Shown: in pieces, positions 6,429 through 12,215 of the stretch | Numbering within the stretch: the stretch's first letter is position 1 | Layout of the letters: the number at the start of each line of letters is the position of its first letter | Assembly: GCA_003220955.1 (NCBI GenBank) | Contig: QHTW01000216.1 | Location: 1 to 12,215 of the forward strand | Direction of reading: 5' to 3' | Origin: Gemmatimonadota bacterium | GTDB lineage: Bacteria; Gemmatimonadota; Gemmatimonadetes; Gemmatimonadales; GWC2-71-9 | Length of the DNA: 12,215 nucleotides | Made by a program: the position numbers and the translations under genes | The notes under the pieces: generated by a model | The model's database searches: none | Told to the model about the DNA's origin: nothing | The model's input: only the letters and a program-made list of their open reading frames with translations

Positions 6429-6958
6429 TTCTTGGCGGCCTGGAAGTAGGGGTTGGCGCCCGAGGTGTGGTCGGTGATGTCCACGATGCCGCGCACCGCC
6501 GGCACCAGCTGTGCCAGCATGCCCTCGATGCCCTGGCGCAGCGTGACGTCGGCCATCCCGCACCCCTGGCAGCCGCCGCCCATACGCAGCATCACGACCG
6601 CGTCCTGCACATCGATGAGCTCGACGTGTCCGCCGTGCCGGGCCACCATGGGGTTGACCTGCTCATCGAACACCCGCGCGACCTGCTCGTAGAGCGCGTC
6701 GTCGCTCACGGCGCTGGCTGGCTTCGGGCTCGCGGCCACAGCCGGCGCGTCGCTCGCCAGCGTGGTTCGAATCGCTGAACCAACCGCCTTGCCCACGGCC
6801 TGCCACGGCACCGCAGACCGCTTGACCACGGTGACGATGTTGCCCGACACGATCAGCTCGCTCACCGCGAGCCCCGGAATCGCGAAGATCGCCTCGGCGA
6901 GGGGAGAGCCTTTCGCGTCGTCGACTTCGGAGAAGCGGCGCACCCCTCCCGTCAGCAC
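6425..6958 (-). CDS. Nfu/NifU-type Fe-S scaffold, N-terminus disrupted
   Basis: From a GTG at 6958 the protein has 177 residues. Residues 1-65 are most of an Nfu_N domain (SPLAEAIFAIPGLAVSELIVSGNIVTV). After a Pro/Ala linker, the C-terminal NifU-like domain (about 86-165) has NPMVARHGGHVELIDV and the cluster site G127-GGC-QG-CG with C130 and C133. Nfu proteins assemble a [4Fe-4S] cluster at the CxxC of a dimer and pass it to target enzymes. Homology continues upstream of the GTG in the same frame: ITAEPIDTNRCKFVVSVP fits the start of Nfu_N. That part has no ATG, GTG or TTG before the metE stop codon, because a nine-C run separates it from a plausible GTG at 7044. The real gene probably covers 6425-7044. 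The gene lies between metE and the ATP-grasp gene. Confidence 0.8.
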   Translation of the reverse strand: MLTGGVRRFSEVDDAKGSPLAEAIFAIPGLAVSELIVSGNIVTVVKRSAVPWQAVGKAVGSAIRTTLASDAPAVAASPKPASAVSDDALYEQVARVFDEQVNPMVARHGGHVELIDVQDAVVMLRMGGGCQGCGMADVTLRQGIEGMLAQLVPAVRGIVDITDHTSGANPYFQAAKK

Positions 6959-7024
6959 CGGTACGCTGACAACGAACTTGCAGCGATTGGTGTCGATCGG
7001 TTCCGCGGTGATCCGAACGTCCGC

Positions 7025-7033
7025 GGGGGGGGG
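7025..7033 (-). other. Nine-C homopolymer at the 5' end of the Nfu gene
   Basis: The minus strand reads TAA, nine C, GCGGAC. The TAA is the metE stop and lies in the same frame as Nfu. A GTG at 7044 within metE would read M-P-G-N, then prolines, then A-D-V-R-I-T-A-E-P-I-D if the tract had ten or seven Cs. As given it is out of frame. This is either a contingency tract or a sequencing/assembly error. Confidence 0.6.
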
Positions 7034-9295
7034 TTACCGGGCACCGTTCTCTCGCATGGCTTTCGCCGCCGCGACCATGTTTTTGAGCGCCGCCATCGTT
7101 TCCTCCCACCCGCGCGTCTTCAGGCCGCAGTCGGGGTTCACCCAGATCTGCGCGTCCTCCAGCACCCGCGTCATGCTCTTCAAGGCGCTGGTGATCTCCG
7201 CGGTCGAGGGCACGCGCGGCGAATGGATGTCGTAGACGCCGGGACCGATCTCGTTCGGGTACTTGTACTGCTCGAGTCCCTGCAGCAGCTCCGAGCCCGA
7301 GCGGGCGTTCTCGATCGAGATCACGTCCGCGTCCATGCGCTCGATGACGCGCAGGACGTCATTGAACTCGCTGTAGCACATATGGGTGTGGATCTGGGTG
7401 GCGTCGCGGACGCCCGCCGTGGCGAGCCGGAACGCGTCCACCGCCCAATGCAGATAGTCGTTCCACTCGGCGCGCCGCAGCGGCAACCCTTCCCGCAGCG
7501 CCGGCTCGTCGATCTGAATGACGCGAATGCCCGCCGCCTCGAGGTCGATCACCTCGTCGCGGATCGCGAGTGCGATCTGCTTCGCCGTTTCGGCGCGCGG
7601 CTGGTCGTCGCGCACGAACGACCACTGCAGGATCGTGACCGGCCCAGTGAGCATCCCCTTCACCGGCCGCTGGGTCAATGACTGCGCATACTTGCTCCAC
7701 CGCACCGTCATCGCGGTCGGGCGCGAGACGTCTCCAAAGATGATCGGTGGCTTCACATACCGCGTCCCGTAGGACTGCACCCAGCCGTGCTCGGTGAACG
7801 CGAATCCGACCAGCTGCTCTCCGAAGTACTCGACCATGTCGTTGCGTTCGAACTCCCCGTGGACCAGCACGTCGAGCCCCAGCTCTTCCTGTAGCCTGAC
7901 CGTCTTGGCGATCTGCGCTTCGATGAACTGGTCGTACTGCTCGGCCGTCAGCTGCGCGTCGTGCAGCTTGCGCCGCGCGGCGCGAACGTCGGCGGTCTGC
8001 GGGAACGAGCCGATCGTCGTGGTGGGGTAGGCTGGGAGCTCCACCTGGGCCGGTCTGCGGTCCGCGAACCGCGTCCCGCGCGCCCGGTCTTTTTCCGTCA
8101 CCGATGCGGCGCGCCGCTGGACGGCGGCGTTATTGATCCGCTTCGACGTGCGCCGCGACTGCGCGGCCCGGCTGCTCGCGGCCATCGCGGGGCGATCGTC
8201 GGTAGCCAGCGCCACCACCTCCTGCAGCTTCTGCTTCGCAAACGCCAGCCAGCCCTTGAGCTCGGGGTCGAGCTTGGTCTCGAGATCGAGGTCGAGCGGC
8301 GTGTGCAGCAGCGAGCACGATGGCGCCACCCATAGCCGGTCCCGCCCCACCGTGGCGGCTGCCCGTTGCACCAGCATTCGCTGCCGCTCGAGATCGGCGC
8401 GCCACACGTTGCGCCCGTCGATGACCCCGGCCGAGAGCACGCGGCCCTTGGGCCATTGCGCGAGCAGCGCATCGAGCTGCTGCGGCGCACGCACGAGATC
8501 GACGTGCAGCCCCTCGACCGGCAGCGCGAGCGCCGTCGCAAGATTGTCGTTCAGGCCGGCGAAATACGTCGCGACCATGAGCTTCAGCTTGGTGCGCTTC
8601 GCGAGCTGCGTGTACGCGCGCACGTACGCGGCCCGCTCCGCTTCGGTGCGATCGAGCGCGAGGCATGGTTCGTCGATCTGCACCCAGGTCGCACCCGCCG
8701 CGGCGAGGGATTCCAACACGTCGCCGTATACGGGGAGCAGCGCATCGAGCAACGACAGACGGTCGAAGGCCGTGCCCCTGGTTTTGGCGAGCAGCAGGAA
8801 CGTGAGCGGTCCGATCAACACAGTCGTCGCGTCGATGCCGGCGGCTTTTGCTTCGCGGTACTCGTTCGCGGGCTTCGCGGAGGCCATCCGGAAGCGCTGC
8901 CCACGCTCGAGCTCCGGCACGATGTAGTGGTAATTCGTGTCGAACCACTTCGTCATTTCCATCGCGGTGACGTCGCGGCCCTTGCCCTGACTGCCGCGGG
9001 CCATCGCGAAGTACGTCTCCGCATCCATCCACTCGCTCTTGAACCCGTACCGCGGCGGCACCGCGCCGACCATCGCGCAGGTGTCCAGCATCCGGTCATA
9101 GAACGAGAAGTCGTTCGCGGGAATGCGGTCCAAGCCGATGTCACGCTGCAGCTGCCAGTGCCGGCGGCGCAGCTCCGCGCCGGTGGCGAGCAGCTGCGCG
9201 CGACTCACTTTGCCGCTCCAGTACCCTTCCGTGGCGCGCTTCAATTCGCGCGCGGCTCCCATGGGGGGGAAGCCCAAATTCGAGGCGATGGTCAT
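7034..9295 (-). CDS. metE: Cobalamin-independent methionine synthase
   Basis: A 753-residue cytoplasmic enzyme that transfers the methyl group of 5-methyltetrahydropteroyl-polyglutamate to homocysteine, the last step of methionine synthesis. Its length equals that of the E. coli enzyme. The N-terminal barrel has LGFPPMGAARELKRATEGYWSG and an internal WVQIDEPCLALD. The linker at about 370-415 is rich in Arg, Ala and Ser. The C-terminal barrel starts near LPAYPTTTIGSFPQT and carries all four zinc ligands: H638-x-C640 in HTHMCYSEF, E662 in SIENARSG and C723 in NPDCGLKTRGW, with spacings identical to E. coli H641, C643, E665 and C726. VIQIDEPALREG and DIHSPRVPS are also intact. The start is ATG at 9295 with no clear Shine-Dalgarno. 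The 73-base leader is too short for a cobalamin or SAM riboswitch. It is the first gene of the minus-strand run 9295-3958. Confidence 0.97.
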   Translation of the reverse strand: MTIASNLGFPPMGAARELKRATEGYWSGKVSRAQLLATGAELRRRHWQLQRDIGLDRIPANDFSFYDRMLDTCAMVGAVPPRYGFKSEWMDAETYFAMARGSQGKGRDVTAMEMTKWFDTNYHYIVPELERGQRFRMASAKPANEYREAKAAGIDATTVLIGPLTFLLLAKTRGTAFDRLSLLDALLPVYGDVLESLAAAGATWVQIDEPCLALDRTEAERAAYVRAYTQLAKRTKLKLMVATYFAGLNDNLATALALPVEGLHVDLVRAPQQLDALLAQWPKGRVLSAGVIDGRNVWRADLERQRMLVQRAAATVGRDRLWVAPSCSLLHTPLDLDLETKLDPELKGWLAFAKQKLQEVVALATDDRPAMAASSRAAQSRRTSKRINNAAVQRRAASVTEKDRARGTRFADRRPAQVELPAYPTTTIGSFPQTADVRAARRKLHDAQLTAEQYDQFIEAQIAKTVRLQEELGLDVLVHGEFERNDMVEYFGEQLVGFAFTEHGWVQSYGTRYVKPPIIFGDVSRPTAMTVRWSKYAQSLTQRPVKGMLTGPVTILQWSFVRDDQPRAETAKQIALAIRDEVIDLEAAGIRVIQIDEPALREGLPLRRAEWNDYLHWAVDAFRLATAGVRDATQIHTHMCYSEFNDVLRVIERMDADVISIENARSGSELLQGLEQYKYPNEIGPGVYDIHSPRVPSTAEITSALKSMTRVLEDAQIWVNPDCGLKTRGWEETMAALKNMVAAAKAMRENGAR

Positions 9296-9310
9296 AGTAG
9301 GAAGAGGAAT

Positions 9311-9316
9311 CTTACA
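9311..9316 (-). promoter_or_regulatory. Weak candidate -10 element for metE
   Basis: TAAGAT lies about 16 bases before the metE ATG and matches four of six -10 positions. No acceptable -35 is seen 16-18 bases upstream. If real, the mRNA would have a very short leader, in keeping with the missing Shine-Dalgarno. The rest of 9296-9368 shows nothing I can identify. Confidence 0.2.
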
Positions 9317-9368
9317 GGGTTCTGAGCCCTTCCGGTACTTGACCTACTGTATGGTGAAGCCCTGCTAC

Positions 9369-10028
9369 CTACGGATGCGGCGGAGCGGGAGGGTGCGGTC
9401 GTTCCTGCCCGTGCCCTGGTGGCGGCCCGTGACGCGCCTGCGCCGCAGCGGCCCGCGAAAGGCCCGCGGCTGCCGCCGCAGGTGTCAGGCCTTTCGCCAC
9501 TTCGGACTCCACGTCTGCGGGCAGGAGCAGGAGGTCGGCCGCGGACTTACCGGAGCGCAGTGACACGCTCACGAGGGCGATGTTTTCGGCAGGGGGAACG
9601 CCAAGCGCCGCCAGCGTCCCGGCCACCCGGAGTCCCACCGTCAGGGCCTGCGGGCGCGCGCCGACGCGTGCGAGGGCGGTAATGTCGTTGGCGCTGAGTC
9701 CCGCGGTAATCGCGAACGCACCCGCGGTGATGGCGAGAGTGTCGGAAGCGAGGCCACCTTCTCGAAGCGCAGCAGCGGCAGTGTCCAGCAGCGTCGCCAC
9801 CCTGCGCACCGCGGCCGCGACGCGATCATCGGGAATGCCCTTGGCGCTGCCTTCGATGGCCTTTTGAATCAGGGGGTCGACGGGCAGGCCGCGCGCCGAC
9901 CCTGCCGTCCCGAGCTGCTCGACGAGCGCGGCGACGTTGGGTGAGACGCGGCCCGCGAGCCGCTGGGCGATGGCTCCCGGCTGTTGTATGGTCAGCAACG
10001 TGAGCGGGACCGCGAGCAATGTGAGCAT
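9369..10028 (-). CDS. Exported protein of unknown function
   Basis: A 219-residue protein I do not recognise. The N-terminus MLTLLAVPLTLLTIQQPGAIAQ looks like an uncharged signal sequence with cleavage near AIA/Q. The mature part is almost wholly alpha-helical by composition, rich in Ala, Leu, Gly and Val. It contains repeated helix-like segments such as AAAVRRVATLLDTAAAALREGG and ITAGAFAITAGLSANDI, and has no cysteine. The C-terminal 20 or so residues are a Pro/His/Gly-rich tail. Its ATG overlaps the TGA of the glycogen-binding-domain gene by one base (TGATG at 10030-10026), so it is the third product of the sigma operon. A role in the envelope linked to the membrane protein encoded just upstream is possible but unsupported by any motif. 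Confidence 0.6.
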   Translation of the reverse strand: MLTLLAVPLTLLTIQQPGAIAQRLAGRVSPNVAALVEQLGTAGSARGLPVDPLIQKAIEGSAKGIPDDRVAAAVRRVATLLDTAAAALREGGLASDTLAITAGAFAITAGLSANDITALARVGARPQALTVGLRVAGTLAALGVPPAENIALVSVSLRSGKSAADLLLLPADVESEVAKGLTPAAAAAGLSRAAAAQARHGPPPGHGQERPHPPAPPHP

Positions 10029-10570
10029 CAGAGCGTCAAGACGCTATTGCGCCGTCCAAAGCCATCGTCGACGGCGGGCGCGCCCGGATCGGGCACCCAG
10101 CGCTGGCCATCCACGACGAACGCATACTGGTGCTGCCCGGCCGGCAGGCTCAGCGTCGCCGTCCACACGCCGGTTGCGCCGGCACGCACCAGCGGCGTGG
10201 CGTGCGCGTCCCACTGATTGAAGGTCCCGGCCAGGCTAACCGCCTTTGCGTCCGGTGCAACTAAGACGAACCGGACGGTGACTAGGGGGGGTGGGGCGGT
10301 TAGTCTGGCTGGCCAGATCCACAGGATGAACGCGGCCGCGATGGCCAGTGCGGGAGCGAGCAACCAGGGCCGGATGCGTCGACGCCGGCGTTCCAACGCT
10401 GCCATCACGCGCCACGTCACCGCGGGCATAGAAACGGGTGTGCGATCGGCGGCAGCGAGGAGTCGGAGCGCTTCCTCCCCCTCGGCGCGCAGCTCGGCCG
10501 GCAGCTCGGCGAGTGTGAGATCGCCGTCCAGCAGCTGCTTCACCAGGGGATGGAAGTCGTGGTCGCTCAT
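10028..10570 (-). CDS. Membrane-anchored glycogen-binding (AMPK/CBM48-like) domain protein, possible anti-sigma
   Basis: A 180-residue protein. Residues 1-60 are acidic and helical (HPLVKQLLDGDLTLAELPAEL), as in cytoplasmic tails of anti-sigma factors. An Arg block follows (61-67, one Ile within), then one membrane segment at about 69-86. Residues 97-180 form an early-set/CBM48-type domain: VRFVLVAPDAKAVSLAGTFNQWD, with N118 and W120, then QYAFVVDGQRWVPDP. Such domains bind alpha-glucans in AMPK beta subunits and branching enzymes. The positive-inside rule puts this domain outside the cytoplasm. The ATG overlaps the sigma gene stop (ATGA), the usual arrangement of sigma and anti-sigma genes. 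I infer a sigma-regulating sensor; the domain call is strong, the anti-sigma role moderate. No zinc-binding HxxxCxxC is present. Confidence 0.75.
   Translation of the reverse strand: MSDHDFHPLVKQLLDGDLTLAELPAELRAEGEEALRLLAAADRTPVSMPAVTWRVMAALERRRRRIRPWLLAPALAIAAAFILWIWPARLTAPPPLVTVRFVLVAPDAKAVSLAGTFNQWDAHATPLVRAGATGVWTATLSLPAGQHQYAFVVDGQRWVPDPGAPAVDDGFGRRNSVLTL
10229..10314. repeat. Inverted copy pair of the GGCGGTTAG motif inside a gene
   Basis: CTAACCGCC at 10236-10244 is matched in inverted orientation by GGCGGTTAG at 10295-10303. The flanks GGCCAG (10229-10234) and CTGGCC (10309-10314) also pair. The same octamer forms the array at 1854-1933. Here it lies in coding DNA of the glycogen-binding-domain protein, in codons for ARLTAPP and AKAVSLAG. 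Confidence 0.5.
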
Positions 10571-11112
10571 GCGTGCTCCCGCAGTTGTTCGCGCAGTCGA
10601 TCGTAGGCGCGATGCATTCGCATCTTCAGTGACGCTACCGAGGTGCTCAAGCGCTCGGCAATCTGTCCGTACGACAATCCTTCGACATGCTTCAGAACGA
10701 ACACTTCACGCTGATCCGGCGTCAACTCGAGCAACGCAAGCTGCAGCGCGCGTCGGCGTTCGGCCGTTTCTGCTCCCCCGTCGGTCCGATCCGCCGCCGC
10801 GACGCTGTCAGCTGCTTCCAAGGGCGCCGTCGCCCGACTGCGCCGCCGTTCTGCAAAGCAGCGATTCCGCAGGATCAGGAAAAACCAGCCCACGAAATTG
10901 TCGGGCTCCTTGCACTGTGCGAGCTGATCAAAGGCGCGCACGAACGCGTCCTGCACCGCATCCTCTGCTGCGTCGGCCGAGCCGAGCATCCGCGCCGCGT
11001 AGCGCGCGTACCGATCGCGATAGCGCTCGACCAGCTGAGCGTATCGCTCGCGCTCCCCTGCGAGCACGGCCCTCACAATGTCGCCGTCTGTCGGCTCGGC
11101 TCCAGGGCGCAA
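10567..11112 (-). CDS. RNA polymerase sigma factor, ECF family
   Basis: A 181-residue two-domain sigma-70 factor of ECF type. Region 2 covers about 24-91: YAQLVERYRDRYARYAARML, then the core-binding DAAEDAVQDAFVRAF, then the -10-recognising FVGWFFLILRNRCFAERRR. A linker at about 92-120 is rich in Ala. Region 4 (about 125-177) has LTPDQREVFVLKHVEGLSYGQIAERLSTSVASLKMRMHRAYDRL with a clear helix-turn-helix. The start is TTG at 11112, six bases after GGAGG at 11123-11119; this strong ribosome site decides it. The stop overlaps the next gene as ATGA, so it is coupled to the membrane glycogen-binding-domain protein, its likely partner. It is divergent from a second, truncated sigma-like gene across a 108-base spacer. 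Confidence 0.92.
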   Translation of the reverse strand: MRPGAEPTDGDIVRAVLAGERERYAQLVERYRDRYARYAARMLGSADAAEDAVQDAFVRAFDQLAQCKEPDNFVGWFFLILRNRCFAERRRSRATAPLEAADSVAAADRTDGGAETAERRRALQLALLELTPDQREVFVLKHVEGLSYGQIAERLSTSVASLKMRMHRAYDRLREQLREHA

Positions 11113-11149
11113 CCGATTCCTCCGCTAAAGAGTGGCTACCCAAGGGATT

Positions 11150-11190
11150 GGTAACAGTTTAGGGTGCGCCTCAGCGTGACCTGCGTTACC
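11150..11190. promoter_or_regulatory. Paired inverted GGTAAC/GTTACC in divergent sigma spacer
   Basis: GGTAAC at 11150-11155 and GTTACC at 11185-11190 are perfect inverted copies flanking the middle of the spacer between the two divergent sigma genes. On the plus strand GGTAAC has the look of an ECF -35 (GGAAC type), with CGTG about 18 bases on. They may be promoter elements read by one of the sigma factors encoded here. This is weak consensus evidence only. Confidence 0.25.
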
Positions 11191-11220
11191 TCGCTGCCCT
11201 CCGGGGAATCTTTACCCGGC

Positions 11221-11547
11221 ATGGTACCTTCACAACGTCCCCCCGTTGCAGACGCTGACCTGCTGCAGCGGGTCGTGCAGCGGGATGCGACTGCATTGAT
11301 CGAGCTGGAGCGGCGCCACCGCCCCTCGTTGTACGCCCAGGCGTACGGCATGCTGATGGATTCCACGTTGGCCGAGGGGGTCGTTCGCGAGGTGTTCGCG
11401 CAACTGTGGTCTGTGGCCGACCGGCTCGTTGTCCGGCGCAGCCTGTGGAGCTGGTTACGCTTGCTGGCGAAGGATCTCGCGCGGGGCCGAGCAGGCGCCC
11501 CGCGCTGCGAGATACCCACGAAGTCTGACACAGCGGAGGACAAATGA
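11221..11547 (+). CDS. Small sigma-like protein with region 2 only
   Basis: A 108-residue protein from ATG 11221 (an upstream GTG at 11164 would add 19 residues without homology). LLQRVVQRDATALIELERRHRPSLYAQAYGML, then EGVVREVFAQLWSVADRL and SLWSWLRLLAKDLARGR reproduce region 2 of ECF sigma factors in order: core-binding helices and the WLRxLAxxLARxR end of region 2.4. The protein then stops after 18 more residues. No region 4 is present in any frame before the next gene, which starts inside its stop codon (ATGA, 11544-11547). The usual VRDVFxxLW acidic motif appears as VREVFAQLW. It may act with another sigma, compete for core polymerase, or be decayed. GGGGAA at 11204-11208 is rather far upstream for a ribosome site. 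Confidence 0.7.
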   Translation: MVPSQRPPVADADLLQRVVQRDATALIELERRHRPSLYAQAYGMLMDSTLAEGVVREVFAQLWSVADRLVVRRSLWSWLRLLAKDLARGRAGAPRCEIPTKSDTAEDK

Positions 11548-11894
11548 AACGCATAGTCTGGCTCATTCCGGCCCTGCTCATCCCCGCGCTCGCCGCGGCA
11601 CAAGCGCCGCCGACGATTCCGAACTCCCACGCATCCGATATCGCCAAGGCGAAGGTGGCGGCACGAGCGCATCGCACGAAGCATGTCCGTGGTGAAGCGG
11701 TCGGCCTCGACAACCGGCCGGTGACGCCGGCACAACACGCCACGCCAGCAACGCACGCGACGCCGCATCCCGGCGAAGGGCCAGCCACCCCGGCCACGCC
11801 GGCGACTCCGGCGGTGCCCGCGTCACCCTCGCATCGCCCCGCGCACGCTGGTCTCGGGGGACAAGGCCGGACCAACAACCCGCGGCGTCCCTAA
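11544..11894 (+). CDS. Small exported Thr/Pro/Ala-rich protein
   Basis: A 116-residue protein starting MKRIVWLIPALLIPALAAAQ, a clean signal peptide with cleavage near AAA/Q or AQA/P. The mature part is low-complexity and basic, with a Lys/His/Arg-rich segment (AKAKVAARAHRTKHVRGE) and then imperfect repeats of the A-T-P type (QHATPATHATP, TPATPATPAVPASP) and a Gly/Arg/Pro end. There is no cysteine or catalytic motif. It is translationally coupled to the region-2-only sigma-like protein by an ATGA overlap. Such tails occur in envelope-associated or disordered proteins; I do not recognise a family. The composition makes homology unreliable, but the signal peptide and coupling support a real gene. 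Confidence 0.65.
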   Translation: MKRIVWLIPALLIPALAAAQAPPTIPNSHASDIAKAKVAARAHRTKHVRGEAVGLDNRPVTPAQHATPATHATPHPGEGPATPATPATPAVPASPSHRPAHAGLGGQGRTNNPRRP

Positions 11895-11901
11895 CTAGAA
11901 C

Positions 11902-11928
11902 TAGACAACACCTGTCGCGCTGTATCTT
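11902..11928 (+). promoter_or_regulatory. Candidate promoter before the last exported-protein gene
   Basis: TAGACA (11902-11907) is followed after 15 bases by TATCTT (11923-11928). Spacing is short, but both hexamers are fair matches. A start site near 11935 would give an almost leaderless mRNA beginning at the ATG at 11938, which has no Shine-Dalgarno. A tandem AACTAG pair at 11893-11904 overlaps the -35. Confidence 0.3.
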
Positions 11929-11954
11929 ACCGGTCCCATGCGCATGGGACCGGT
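11929..11954. terminator. 26-base perfect palindrome, terminator or operator
   Basis: Each half reads ACCGGTCCCATGC, so the stem can be up to 11-12 bp. TTCATTTTC follows on the plus strand, giving the look of an intrinsic terminator for the sigma-like/exported-protein pair. It also covers both possible ATG starts (11938 and 11944) of the next gene, so it may be an operator or a start-masking hairpin instead. Confidence 0.55.
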
Positions 11955-12215
11955 TTCATTTTCAGCGCTGCTCTGTGGCGTAGCGCCGCTCGCTCTTGCG
12001 GCACAGCGTCAGGCGTCCGTCGGGGTTGGCACCGGCGTGGTGCGTTACGCCGGCGGTTCGAGCTTCAGCGCGCTCACCGTGTCGCCGGCCGCGCAGAGCT
12101 TGTCGATTTCCCGTTATCTCGCTGTGAACGGGTCGGTGTCGTTGCTGGAGGCCGGTGTCTGGGCGAGCCAGGGTCGCGGCGACGTCTGGTCCGCTCTCGC
12201 CCATCTGGGGAACAC
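11938..12215 (+). CDS. Exported protein, probably outer-membrane, 3' end outside window
   Basis: The visible 92 codons read MRMGPVSFSALLCGVAPLAL, then AAQRQASVGVGTGVVRY. This is a signal peptide with likely cleavage at ALAAQ, followed by alternating small and hydrophobic residues (SVGVGTGVVRYAGG, SLSISRYLAVNGSVSLLEAGVWASQGRG) typical of beta strands. Many outer-membrane beta-barrel proteins begin this way, but the rest is cut off and I recognise no family. Starts at 11938 and 11944 are in frame and equivalent; both lie within a perfect palindrome, and neither has a ribosome site. Confidence 0.6.
   Translation, partial: MRMGPVSFSALLCGVAPLALAAQRQASVGVGTGVVRYAGGSSFSALTVSPAAQSLSISRYLAVNGSVSLLEAGVWASQGRGDVWSALAHLGN

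Noticed and set aside
8366..9325. Plus-strand open frame of 319 codons
   Set aside because: It is antisense to the N-terminal half of metE, which is intact at 753 residues; the composition is typical of a GC-rich shadow frame.
9296..9368. Possible riboswitch upstream of metE
   Set aside because: Only 73 bases separate metE from the preceding gene, and no SAM- or cobalamin-riboswitch core is visible; the small GGG/CCC stem there is too weak to call.
10218..11162. Plus-strand open frame of 314 codons
   Set aside because: It is antisense to the sigma factor and glycogen-binding-domain genes and has Arg/Ser/Ala-rich sequence without domains.
11186..11878. Minus-strand open frame of 230 codons
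   Set aside because: It is antisense to the sigma-like and exported-protein genes, which have a signal peptide, sigma region 2 motifs and an ATGA overlap.

Overview
The window looks like chromosome of a high-GC bacterium with many GTG and TTG starts and tightly packed genes, most joined by ATGA, GTGA or TGATG stop/start overlaps. The gene content fits Gemmatimonadota: an ECF sigma factor coupled to a membrane protein with a glycogen-binding domain, Nfu, MetE, GT87, and a Mrp-like ATPase next to a PCP_red-domain protein. That assignment is an impression from gene content, not a computed result. I saw no tRNA, rRNA, CRISPR array, transposase or phage gene. No gap between genes exceeds about 110 bases.

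Layout, left to right. (1) 1-312, minus: 5' part of a universal stress protein gene, cut by the window edge. (2) 416-1841, minus: a coupled three-gene operon of Mrp/NBP35-like P-loop ATPase, zinc-ribbon plus PCP_red protein, and a small single-cluster ferredoxin. (3) 1842-1934: divergent spacer with three direct and three inverted copies of an octamer. (4) 1935-4013, plus: a GreA-type elongation factor, then a coupled pair of a secreted concanavalin-like (DUF1080-like) protein and a class I SAM methyltransferase. (5) 3958-9295, minus: metE, an Nfu/NifU-type Fe-S scaffold, an ATP-grasp ligase and a GT87 membrane glycosyltransferase. The last overlaps the 3' end of the methyltransferase tail to tail. 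(6) 9369-11112, minus: ECF sigma factor, single-pass membrane protein with a C-terminal AMPK/CBM48-like glycogen-binding domain, and an exported protein of unknown function, all coupled. (7) 11221-12215, plus, divergent from the sigma gene: a small sigma-like protein with only region 2, a small exported Thr/Pro/Ala-rich protein, a 26-base perfect palindrome, and the start of another exported protein cut by the window end.

How genes may work together. The ATPase, PCP_red and ferredoxin proteins resemble parts of a nitrogenase-like electron-transfer machine, but they are not the known protochlorophyllide reductase. I regard this as the best candidate for an undescribed system here. The sigma operon looks like a sigma/membrane-regulator pair in which the outer domain may sense a polysaccharide. 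Beside it, the region-2-only sigma-like protein recalls split sigma factors.

Two places look damaged or unusual at the nucleotide level. The Nfu reading frame runs upstream into a nine-C tract (minus strand) that separates it from a plausible GTG start. The ATP-grasp gene seems to begin with ATA, where an ATGA overlap would be expected.
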